Source of the DNA: Bacteroidales bacterium
GTDB lineage: Bacteria; Bacteroidota; Bacteroidia; Bacteroidales; Dysgonomonadaceae
Assembly (NCBI GenBank): GCA_012799155.1
Contig: JAAZLV010000061.1
Span: 1-10,757, forward strand
Length of the DNA stretch: 10,757 bases
Reading direction: 5' to 3'
A model generated the notes under the pieces. That model ran no database searches. It was not told the DNA's origin and worked only from the letters and a program-made list of their open reading frames with translations. The position numbers and the translations under genes are program-made. Shown piece by piece: positions 1 through 6,232 of the stretch. Position 1 is the stretch's first letter. The number at the start of each line of letters is the position of its first letter.

Positions 1-1959
1 ATCGAACTTGCGTGAGAGAAATGCACACCAGGCAATAGATCGCCAGGCACGGGTGTTCCTGCTATCCAACAGCTCCACTTTGAAGTAGTAGTTGAGCGCC
101 TTCTCATACTGTTTCAGCTCAAGATGACAGTGACCAATCTGAAGCTGCAGATTGAGGTCGTCCGGTCTCATCTGTTCCAGTCGGCGGTAATAGGTCAGCG
201 CCGACTCGGGTTCCTTCAGTATCCTGTAACAGGATGCGATGCGGTGCAGCACCCAGCTGTTCCCCTCTTCCAACAGCTCCGCATGGAGATAGGCCTCGAG
301 GGCACCCTTCACATCGGTCAGCATCTGACGACAATAACCAATCTTCTGCCACACTTCGCTCTTGTTGCTGCCATTGTCTGCAAGCAGGCTGTAGGCACTG
401 AGTGCTTCCGTGAAGTTGTTTTTCTCGAAGTAGTAAAGGGCTATCTTCTCCAGGTTTTCCGTCTGTTGTACTACTGGTATAAACGGTTCCAGCTCGTGAT
501 AGTTGAGGGGCAGGTTGAAGATATCGGTGAACTCGTTGTGTCGGCGGAAGAGCTTGAAGAAACGATAGAGATCGCGGATATAATGTCCGATCAGTGTCTC
601 CTCTTTCTGGTGCGGGTTCATCACCAGCTCCTCTTCCACTTGCTTTTGCATCTCTTCACCTTCCATATTGAGTTGTGACATCAACAGGTGGCGGAACTGC
701 TCCGGCATCATCATCAAGCTGAAGCAGAACGAGTACTTGTCGGAACTGCACATCATGGAGCTGTGAGTGAGTGTGTTGATGAGCGACAGGTCCTCTTTCT
801 GTTCGCTGAAGAGCATGTTGAGGCTGCTGTGTTGTGATTCGAATGGCAGGAACCAATTGCTCATCTCATGAAAGAAGGGATAGCTCTTCAGGTTGGAGAA
901 GGTGGAGTGGAAGACGTCGGCGCCCTCCATCTGCATGTTGGAGAACTCCTGTAGCTTGTCGTTCAAACCTGTCTCTTCCAGCAGCTTCTGCCACTCGGGG
1001 TTCTTCTCATCCAGGCCGCTCTCACCCATCCACTCGTCGAAACGAATCTTCTTCCCGATCATCGGGCTCAGCCTCATCATCTCGGGCAGGATCTCTTCGG
1101 TGAGGCGTCGGGTGATCTTCTCCGTTTCATGTGCCTGTATGTAAGCGGTGACAGCGGTCATGAAGCGTCGGCTGAAGACATTGTCGTCGGCGAAGAGCTG
1201 TAGTCGGCTCTCGATGCCGGGGTAGAGCGACCATCGTTCGCTGTTGAGCTGGAAGAGAGGGATGATGCCGACGATGGCGCGGGTGGCCACCTCCGGTTCA
1301 GGGTCCCTGCAGAGCTCCAGCAATAACTCCGCCTTGGCCCCATCGAACTGCTGAAGCAGGTTCATTGTGAGAGCAGAGACAAATAGTACCTTGGCCGTTA
1401 CCGGCATGCGTTCATCGCGGGTGAATTGCTTGAGTGCCGCGCTTGTTTGGGCATCGGCACGGGGAGCTGCAAAAATGGTGTAGAAAAGATCCTGCACACT
1501 CTTCTCGTATGACGACCGGTTGTCACGCAGGCGCCGTTCTTTCTCCGGCCCTTCCTCGAGCAAACCGATGAAGGAGTAGGTGTCCGCTTCGCGGGCGATG
1601 TCCTCTCTCAGCTCGTCGAGGGTGAGGGGTGCATGCAGCTGCATTAACCGCATCTTCTCGAAGAAGAGGGTTGCGCTCTCACGGAGCAATATCTCAGATG
1701 CAGTGTCATCGGCCAGCGTATACAGATCGCGGATCAGATTCCGATAGATCTTCTTTTGTTCCGGATCCTTGTTGCCTGCCATGAAGTAATGGAGCATGTA
1801 GCGGTAGTTGTTCTCCAGCTCGTTGAGTTGTTGCGATAACGACCAGCTTTGCCTCTCGGTGGCAAGCTCCCGAATGCCCTCGATGGCCTCTTTGAGCTCC
1901 CTGTTGGTGATCTTTGTGCGGATGACCGCCAGTTTTTTTGCAGTGTCAGATGGATCCAT
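1..1959 (-). CDS. Large TPR-repeat protein, 3' end outside the window
   Basis: The reading frame is open from an ATG at 1959 down to base 1 (653 codons, no stop), so the C-terminus is missing. Residues from about 500 to the edge form consecutive tetratricopeptide repeats; recognisable helix pairs include ALYYFEKNNFTEALSAY, VWQKIGYCRQMLTDVKGALEAY, VLHRIASCYRILKEPESALTYY and LQIGHCHLELKQYEKALNYY. The first 490 residues are helical and mostly unfamiliar; residues about 205-240 (with EPEVATRAIVGIIPLF) look HEAT-like. I see no signal peptide or membrane segment, so it is probably a cytoplasmic scaffold or adaptor. TPR domains bind proteins, but the partner here cannot be told. It starts 11 bases after the stop of the antiporter-tail gene, so the two are probably co-transcribed. 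The ATG is chosen because it is the first one after that stop; a GGAGGG lies about 20 bases upstream, too far for a normal ribosome site. Confidence 0.85.
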   Translation of the reverse strand, partial: MDPSDTAKKLAVIRTKITNRELKEAIEGIRELATERQSWSLSQQLNELENNYRYMLHYFMAGNKDPEQKKIYRNLIRDLYTLADDTASEILLRESATLFFEKMRLMQLHAPLTLDELREDIAREADTYSFIGLLEEGPEKERRLRDNRSSYEKSVQDLFYTIFAAPRADAQTSAALKQFTRDERMPVTAKVLFVSALTMNLLQQFDGAKAELLLELCRDPEPEVATRAIVGIIPLFQLNSERWSLYPGIESRLQLFADDNVFSRRFMTAVTAYIQAHETEKITRRLTEEILPEMMRLSPMIGKKIRFDEWMGESGLDEKNPEWQKLLEETGLNDKLQEFSNMQMEGADVFHSTFSNLKSYPFFHEMSNWFLPFESQHSSLNMLFSEQKEDLSLINTLTHSSMMCSSDKYSFCFSLMMMPEQFRHLLMSQLNMEGEEMQKQVEEELVMNPHQKEETLIGHYIRDLYRFFKLFRRHNEFTDIFNLPLNYHELEPFIPVVQQTENLEKIALYYFEKNNFTEALSAYSLLADNGSNKSEVWQKIGYCRQMLTDVKGALEAYLHAELLEEGNSWVLHRIASCYRILKEPESALTYYRRLEQMRPDDLNLQLQIGHCHLELKQYEKALNYYFKVELLDSRNTRAWRSIAWCAFLSRKFD

Positions 1960-1970
1960 TTTGTGTCTTG

Positions 1971-2870
1971 TTATCTGTTGCCCTCCTTGATGATGAGCAG
2001 TGATGGCAATTGTTCCTTCCAGGGCAGCGGTGTATTTGTCAGCCTGCTCCAGCCCCCCACACCGGTCACGATAAGGTCCTGCTTCTGGATAAACGACTCC
2101 TCAATCTTGCGGACGTTGTTCCAAAGATGTACCTTGCCGTCGCTTTTTTTCAAGATGTACTGGAAGACTCTCTGAATCCTGGGCTCGGTGTCAATGATGC
2201 CTATGGCATCCCATACCATGATCTCCATACCTTCAGGCTGTGCCAGATGATAGAGATAGGTGAAGAGGTGGATGTCAGAATCGCAGAGCAACGGCATGAA
2301 AATCTTTTTTGCTTCCTGCATGTTATTGTCAATAAACAGGGCTGTCGGAATCCTGTTGTCTCCCATCATTGCGGTGAGTTCCTGTAGTATCTCAGACTCC
2401 CTTGCGGGAAACTGCATCAGTATGTTCTGTACCGGATTGGCGGGGTCACGTCTGAGCTGGCTGTACAGTTCCACCTGGCTGATAGAGAGCTCATGGCTGC
2501 TGATGCCTCTTATCATGAGGTTAGAGCCTTGTTCTTCAATCATCTTTCCGATCTGCACCATGTGCTTCTCCTCATCGCTGATGAAGGTGCGCAGTGTGAT
2601 CTTTTCCTTCTCGGACTTCGGCATGAAGTCTGAACTGATCTTGCTTTGCAATCTGCTCATCTCCTCCGGGGTCATCTCCTCCTGATTGGAATTGATGAAG
2701 TAAAGCAGTGCCATTGAAGATCCCTCAGATCGGGTCATCACCATCTGATAGGTTAGCTGTGCCAGCTTCTTACCCGTTTCGGGTGAGGAGAAACAAACCA
2801 GAGCGTTTGTCGCTTTCCTGAGTTCCGAATCGCCATCGAAACGTTTCAACAGTATATCCACAAATTCCAT
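1971..2870 (-). CDS. Stand-alone Usp-like tail of a CPA2-type cation/proton antiporter
   Basis: This 299-residue soluble protein has no signal peptide or membrane helix. It appears to contain two Usp-like (Rossmann-type) halves. The first is about residues 20-125 (NALVCFSSPETGKKLAQLTY, then SSMALLYFIN and NLMIRG); the second is about 175-295 (IPTALFIDNNMQEAKKIFMP, then MEIMVWDA, QDLIVTGVGGW and LPSLLII). From memory this order closely resembles the cytoplasmic C-terminus of Bacteroidetes Na+/H+ antiporters of the CPA2 family, which in full-length proteins follows about 12 membrane helices. Those helices are absent: a TAG stop lies in frame three codons before the ATG, and complete serB ends 23 bases upstream. 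It may be a free regulatory subunit, a paralog that lost its transporter, or the intact-looking remnant of a truncation. Its place between serB and the TPR gene suggests co-expression with both. The family assignment rests on remembered sequence, without a search. Confidence 0.6.
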   Translation of the reverse strand: MEFVDILLKRFDGDSELRKATNALVCFSSPETGKKLAQLTYQMVMTRSEGSSMALLYFINSNQEEMTPEEMSRLQSKISSDFMPKSEKEKITLRTFISDEEKHMVQIGKMIEEQGSNLMIRGISSHELSISQVELYSQLRRDPANPVQNILMQFPARESEILQELTAMMGDNRIPTALFIDNNMQEAKKIFMPLLCDSDIHLFTYLYHLAQPEGMEIMVWDAIGIIDTEPRIQRVFQYILKKSDGKVHLWNNVRKIEESFIQKQDLIVTGVGGWSRLTNTPLPWKEQLPSLLIIKEGNR

Positions 2871-2893
2871 ACCAAACTATTTTATGCAATTGT

Positions 2894-4126
2894 TTAACCG
2901 TTCAGCAATCTGCTGTCGAGCATTGAATCCTTGTAGCCCAGAAAATAGAGGATGCCATCGATGCCGACCGTTGAGAGCGATTGATCTGCATTCTGTTTCA
3001 CCTTGGGCTTGGCATGAAAAGCGATTCCCAGACCGGCAATACCCAGCATCGGCAGGTCGTTGGCGCCATCACCCACTGCTACCGTCTGGCGCAGGTCAAT
3101 CTTCTCCACCTGTGCGATGAGTCGCAACAGCTCAGCCTTACGTTTGCCATCCACCACATCACCCAGGTAGTTACCTGTAAGCTTCCCGTTCACTACCTCC
3201 AGCTCGTTGGCATACATGTAGTCGAAGCCATACTTGTCTTTCAGGTAATTGCCGAAATAGGTGAATCCACCCGACAGGATGGCAGTCTTGAACCCCACCT
3301 TTTGCAACACCCGCATCAGTCGGTCGAGGCCTTCGGTGATGGGTAGCTGTTCAGCAATCTCACGCATGACCGAGACGTCGAGACCTTTGAGCAATTGTAC
3401 CCGCTGGCGGAAGCTTTCTTCGAAATCTATCTCTCCCTGCATGGCCGACTCGGTGATAGCCTTCACCTGCTCACCCACGCCCGCCCGTATGGCCAGTTCA
3501 TCTATCACCTCTGTCTGGATCAAGGTGGAGTCCATGTCGAAACAGATGAGGCGTCGCATACGGCGGAACATGCTTTCCTCCTGGAAGGAGATGTCGAAGT
3601 TGAGGTCGGATGAGAGTTCCAGAAACGACTGTTGCATCCGCTGGCGGTCGTTGGGGGTTCCGCGTACCGAGAGTTCGACGCACGACTTGGGGGCGCGCTG
3701 TTCCTCATCGAGCGGAATACGTCCCGTGAGGCGTACGATGTTGTCTATGTTGAGGTTCTGTTCGGCGATGATGTGCGAGACGGAGGCAATCTGATTAGCC
3801 GTCAGGATCCTGCCCAGAAGGGTGATGATGTAGCGATTCTTGCCCTGCTGCCCTACCCAGTTGGAGTAGCGCTCTGCCGTGATAGGTGTGAACCGTACGT
3901 TGACACCCATCTCATAAGCCTTGAAGAGCAGGTCTTTCATGATCTCACCCGAGTTGTCGTGCATCGACTTGAAGAGAATGCCCAGTGAGAGGTTGCGGTG
4001 AATGTCCGACTGTCCGATGTCGAGGATAAAGGCACCATGCTTTGCCAGGATGTCGGTGAGGGCGGCTGTCAACCCGGGCTTGTCTTCACCGTTGATGTTA
4101 AGGAGAATGATTTCGGAGTTTTGCAT
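2894..4126 (-). CDS. serB: Phosphoserine phosphatase with N-terminal ACT domains
   Basis: SerB hydrolyses O-phospho-L-serine to L-serine, the last step of the phosphorylated serine pathway, in the cytoplasm. The C-terminal half is a HAD phosphatase with all motifs: motif I DMDST (nucleophile D197, acid/base D199), motif II serine S285 in LSGGF, a motif III lysine in DGKRK (328-330), and motif IV GDGAND (D353, D357). The N-terminal half holds two ACT-like domains, about residues 5-85 (starting EIILLNINGEDKPGLTAAL) and 98-180, a layout usual for Bacteroidetes SerB and probably used for amino-acid sensing. At 410 residues it is full length for this type. The ATG at 4126 gives a complete first ACT strand. 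No Shine-Dalgarno sequence is visible; the bases upstream belong to a heptamer repeat array. It lies between the DUF4922 gene (97 bases away) and the antiporter-tail gene (23 bases). Confidence 0.96.
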   Translation of the reverse strand: MQNSEIILLNINGEDKPGLTAALTDILAKHGAFILDIGQSDIHRNLSLGILFKSMHDNSGEIMKDLLFKAYEMGVNVRFTPITAERYSNWVGQQGKNRYIITLLGRILTANQIASVSHIIAEQNLNIDNIVRLTGRIPLDEEQRAPKSCVELSVRGTPNDRQRMQQSFLELSSDLNFDISFQEESMFRRMRRLICFDMDSTLIQTEVIDELAIRAGVGEQVKAITESAMQGEIDFEESFRQRVQLLKGLDVSVMREIAEQLPITEGLDRLMRVLQKVGFKTAILSGGFTYFGNYLKDKYGFDYMYANELEVVNGKLTGNYLGDVVDGKRKAELLRLIAQVEKIDLRQTVAVGDGANDLPMLGIAGLGIAFHAKPKVKQNADQSLSTVGIDGILYFLGYKDSMLDSRLLNG

Positions 4127-4131
4127 ATATT

Positions 4132-4173
4132 TCAGTTGTCAGTTTGCAGCGATGAGTTTTCAGTTTTCAGTTT
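4132..4173. repeat. Degenerate heptamer array, TCAGTTT type (six units)
   Basis: Six adjacent 7-base units with plus-strand consensus TCAGTTT fill this stretch. Three are exact (starting at 4139, 4160 and 4167); those starting at 4132, 4146 and 4153 have changes. The array begins five bases upstream of the serB start, so it occupies the place where a ribosome binding site would lie. In the mRNA it would read as an A-rich run of AAACTGA units. Confidence 0.75.
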
Positions 4174-4182
4174 ATTTTGGTA

Positions 4183-4203
4183 CAATGAACAATGAACCAT
4201 GAA
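4183..4203. repeat. Short heptamer array, CAATGAA type (three units)
   Basis: Two exact CAATGAA units (4183, 4190) are followed by one CCATGAA (4197). Read on the minus strand the units are TTCATTG, TTCATTG and TTCATGG, the same family as the TTCATGG units at 7212-7259 on the plus strand. Only nine bases separate it from the TCAGTTT array, so nearly the whole gap between serB and the DUF4922 gene is heptameric. Confidence 0.65.
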
Positions 4204-4208
4204 CATAG

Positions 4209-4216
4209 CAAAATTA
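4209..4216 (-). promoter_or_regulatory. Possible -7 box upstream of serB
   Basis: On the minus strand this reads TAATTTTG, a match to the Bacteroidetes -7 consensus TAnnTTTG, about 80 bases before the serB start. No TTTG is visible 19-21 bases further upstream, where the end of the DUF4922 gene lies. It could give serB and the genes after it a transcript of their own, but the region is AT-rich and a chance match is quite possible. Confidence 0.3.
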
Positions 4217-4223
4217 TATACGT

Positions 4224-5066
4224 TCAGATGACCGGCATTGAGACCTGGGAGTAGATATCCTCGATATCATGTCGATTCAGTTTGTTGAAATCTTCCTCCC
4301 TCACCATGATCATCAGTCCTGCCATGTCAAGGGCACCGGGACTTACAATCAGCTGTCTCTCTCCTGTCTCGAAATATTGACGGGGACGGTGAGCTTTCCG
4401 TGGAAAGAGGTGCAGGTGGTAGCGGTTGTTGTTCGTGAAAGCGATCAGGTTCAGCATCGGCTCCTCCTTGCCGGGCTGTCTTCCCTGCAGGTAGCTATAT
4501 ACATCATAGAACAGTTCTTCAGCCTCCTGCATACTGTCACTCTCGATCATCATGCAGCTCCTCAGTTCATTGTCTCCCTGCAAAAGCTCGGGCATCTTCA
4601 ATCCTGCCTGCAGGTGAAAATGGTCTGGTGCGGAGGCACCACAGGCGGGACCGTTGTAAAAGATCACGTAATCGGGCAGCTGTTCGGCAAGTTGAAGCAT
4701 CTCACCTGCTTTTTTACCGATACGTTGCGGTACATGTGAGTGGAGTGGAATGGTGAGATGGTTCGGGAGGATGGGATAGGGGTTGCAAAGGATGATGTAT
4801 TTTTCCAGGAAAGGGATCCCCCGCTGAAGGGGTGGGCGGTTGCTCTCACAGAGAAAACAGGGACGCTGGCCGATCACCTCCTGCTCAATGCTGGCTGTGG
4901 AAGAGATGCTTCTGGCAGGGTTGTATTGTAGCCTTATCTTGAAATCATCACCCCAGCTGATTGATCGTTCCCGCACCTGTTGGTGTCGGGCAGCAGCATC
5001 GTTCAATTGGGGCCACTCCTCTATCTGAGCAGCAAAGAGATTGTCAATAGCTCTTTGAAGGTTCAT
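4224..5066 (-). CDS. DUF4922 protein, HIT-superfamily nucleotidyltransferase-like
   Basis: This 280-residue cytoplasmic protein resembles the DUF4922 family, which is related to GDP-L-galactose/GDP-D-glucose phosphorylases and Ap4A phosphorylases. The key signature is HFHLQAG (H149, H151, Q153), the HxHxQ active site in which the second histidine is expected to carry the nucleotidyl intermediate. Other conserved-looking parts are CFLC (C70-C73, possibly metal-binding), LCNPYPILPNHLTIP (93-107), a second HLH (217-219) and SPGALDMAGL (242-251). The true substrate is unknown; a nucleoside-diphosphate sugar or dinucleoside polyphosphate is the family-based guess. It is the first gene of the leftward run, with a good promoter upstream. 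The ATG at 5066 is the only start that fits that promoter. Length and motifs look complete. Confidence 0.8.
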   Translation of the reverse strand: MNLQRAIDNLFAAQIEEWPQLNDAAARHQQVRERSISWGDDFKIRLQYNPARSISSTASIEQEVIGQRPCFLCESNRPPLQRGIPFLEKYIILCNPYPILPNHLTIPLHSHVPQRIGKKAGEMLQLAEQLPDYVIFYNGPACGASAPDHFHLQAGLKMPELLQGDNELRSCMMIESDSMQEAEELFYDVYSYLQGRQPGKEEPMLNLIAFTNNNRYHLHLFPRKAHRPRQYFETGERQLIVSPGALDMAGLMIMVREEDFNKLNRHDIEDIYSQVSMPVI

Positions 5067-5086
5067 TCATTGTCGTTTTTACGAAA

Positions 5087-5119
5087 CAAAGATAAGGATT
5101 ATTTCTATTTTGTATCAAA
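5087..5119 (-). promoter_or_regulatory. Bacteroidetes-type promoter for the leftward gene run
   Basis: On the minus strand a TTTG (5116-5119) is followed after 21 bases by TATCTTTG (5087-5094), matching the Bacteroidetes pattern TTTG then TAnnTTTG. The box ends 20 bases before the ATG of the DUF4922 gene at 5066, implying a leader of only about 15 bases. This is the best promoter match in the window. Confidence 0.7.
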
Positions 5120-5164
5120 GAACAATTGTGAATTGGTTTTCAGTAAAAAAAAACGACATTACTA

Positions 5165-5193
5165 TTTGGGTATCAACTTTTTTTATACCTTTG
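5165..5193 (+). promoter_or_regulatory. Promoter candidate for the lipoprotein gene
   Basis: TTTG (5165-5168) and TACCTTTG (5186-5193) fit the Bacteroidetes -33/-7 pattern, though the 17-base spacing is slightly short. It lies about 40 bases before the lipoprotein ATG. The 45 bases between this promoter and the divergent one at 5087-5119 contain a run of nine A (5145-5153), which could help both promoters as an UP-like element. Confidence 0.55.
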
Positions 5194-5235
5194 TGTGTGG
5201 TTTAGGTTGTATATAGTAATCCATCTTCAACAGCA

Positions 5236-5736
5236 ATGATACGTAAATTTTCTTTCCTTTTACTCCCCACTATCACTATCCTAATCATTTCATGTAGCGG
5301 GAATAGCCAGCGGAGCAACAGCATCGACGAAGGAGACACTCTTTCAAATGCAGTTGAGCAGACCGATACAATGGTGGTGCAGCTTTCAGAGGAGGCAGAC
5401 TTCATGCGTTTCGTTGAACGCTTTAGCAATGATTCTCAATTTCAATTGCGGCGCATCAAATTCCCCATCAGTGTCATCGTACCCGATACCGGTGATGAAG
5501 GGATGGCACCCAAGAAGGAGTCAATAGGCAGGTATGACTGGGAACAACTTGACCTCTCATACGACAGTACCTACCTCACCCGCCCGTACGATCAGTATTA
5601 TCAGGTGGTACGTTTCAAGAATGATACGGCAGTGATTGAGATACGAGGCATCAACAACGGCATTTATGCCGACTACTACTTCTCAAAGATCGAAGATGAG
5701 TGGTATCTGGTTACCCTCTATGAAGCTTCCTTCTAA
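5236..5736 (+). CDS. Small secreted lipoprotein, DUF4348-like
   Basis: This 166-residue protein begins with a lipoprotein signal peptide: positively charged MIRK, a hydrophobic stretch, and a lipobox ending IIS-C with the lipidated cysteine at residue 20. A polar Ser/Asn/Asp-rich linker (about 21-50) follows. The folded part, about residues 53-166, contains DFMRFVERFSNDSQFQLRRI, KFPISV and a C-terminal YYFSKIEDEWYLVTLYEASF. This pattern resembles DUF4348 lipoproteins of Bacteroidales; the assignment is from memory and the function unknown. With no Asp or Glu directly after the cysteine, I cannot predict inner- versus outer-membrane sorting. It is transcribed alone, divergent from the DUF4922 gene and convergent with the cytidine deaminase gene. 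Confidence 0.8.
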   Translation: MIRKFSFLLLPTITILIISCSGNSQRSNSIDEGDTLSNAVEQTDTMVVQLSEEADFMRFVERFSNDSQFQLRRIKFPISVIVPDTGDEGMAPKKESIGRYDWEQLDLSYDSTYLTRPYDQYYQVVRFKNDTAVIEIRGINNGIYADYYFSKIEDEWYLVTLYEASF

Positions 5737-5748
5737 CCCTATTGGTTA
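5734..5748. other. Short inverted repeat spanning both convergent stop codons
   Basis: TAACC (5734-5738) and GGTTA (5744-5748) form a five-pair stem with a five-base loop. The outer three bases of each arm are the TAA stop codons of the lipoprotein gene (plus) and the deaminase gene (minus). No T-run follows, so it is too weak to call a terminator, but no other terminator is visible between these convergent genes. Confidence 0.35.
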
Positions 5749-6228
5749 CTTCAGCATCTCGTCACCGAAGCTGAGTGGCAGCAGGTCTCTGATGCTCTCC
5801 ATCACGTAGACACCCTTCTCACTGTACATCAACACCTTCATGGGTGAATGGAAGCGGTTCTCCGTTTCGAGCAGTACCTGTCGGCAGGCCCCACAGGGTG
5901 TGATCACATCTTCGGTAAAGGAGCCTTTATGGTTTGCCGCAATGGCAATTGCAATCACCTTTTCCTCGGGGAAGTTTGCGTTGGCGTAGAAAACAGTTGT
6001 CCGCTCTGCACACAACCCTGAAGGATATGCAGCGTTCTCCTGGTTGTTGCCGCTAACAATTTCACCGTTCTCCAAAAGGAGGGCAGCCCCCACCGAAAAA
6101 CCGGAATAGGGAGCGTAAGCCTTCTCCGTTGCCTTTTTGGCAGCTTCTATCAACTTTTTTTCTGTTTCAGTGCATTCCTCTAACGGATAAACAGCTATCT
6201 TTGTGGATAAATTGATTTCTTTGACCAT
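5746..6228 (-). CDS. cdd: Cytidine deaminase
   Basis: It deaminates cytidine and deoxycytidine to uridine and deoxyuridine for pyrimidine salvage in the cytoplasm. The zinc site is clear: CAE (C73, with catalytic E75) and PCGAC (C112, C115). The three-cysteine ligand set is typical of the small homotetrameric class. The substrate-side motifs YAPYSGFSVGAAL (38-50) and NNQENAAYPSG (61-71) are also present. At 160 residues it is slightly longer than the 130-residue B. subtilis type, with about 20 extra N-terminal residues that are usual in Bacteroidetes. Its ATG at 6228 lies four bases from the divergent glucosaminidase start, and its stop is nine bases from that of the lipoprotein gene. Confidence 0.95.
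   Translation of the reverse strand: MVKEINLSTKIAVYPLEECTETEKKLIEAAKKATEKAYAPYSGFSVGAALLLENGEIVSGNNQENAAYPSGLCAERTTVFYANANFPEEKVIAIAIAANHKGSFTEDVITPCGACRQVLLETENRFHSPMKVLMYSEKGVYVMESIRDLLPLSFGDEMLK
6196..6203 (+). promoter_or_regulatory. Candidate -7 box for the glucosaminidase gene, inside cdd
   Basis: TATCTTTG matches TAnnTTTG exactly and lies 29 bases before the ATG at 6233, within the antisense of the first codons of the cytidine deaminase gene. A TTTG at the expected -33 distance is not seen. If used, transcription would start near 6210 and the leader would be about 20-25 bases. Confidence 0.5.
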
Positions 6229-6232
6229 CGTA

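Noticed and set aside
124..678. A 184-codon plus-strand frame opposite the TPR gene
   Set aside because: The minus-strand frame stays open for 653 codons with clear TPR repeats; the plus frame is its hydrophobic mirror.
4132..4203. CRISPR-like repeat array
   Set aside because: The units are seven bases long and directly adjacent, with no spacers and no cas genes nearby; this is simple tandem repeat.
6203..6232. Earlier GTG start for the glucosaminidase gene
   Set aside because: It would overlap cdd by 26 bases, start at the last base of a -7 box and place ten residues before the signal peptide.
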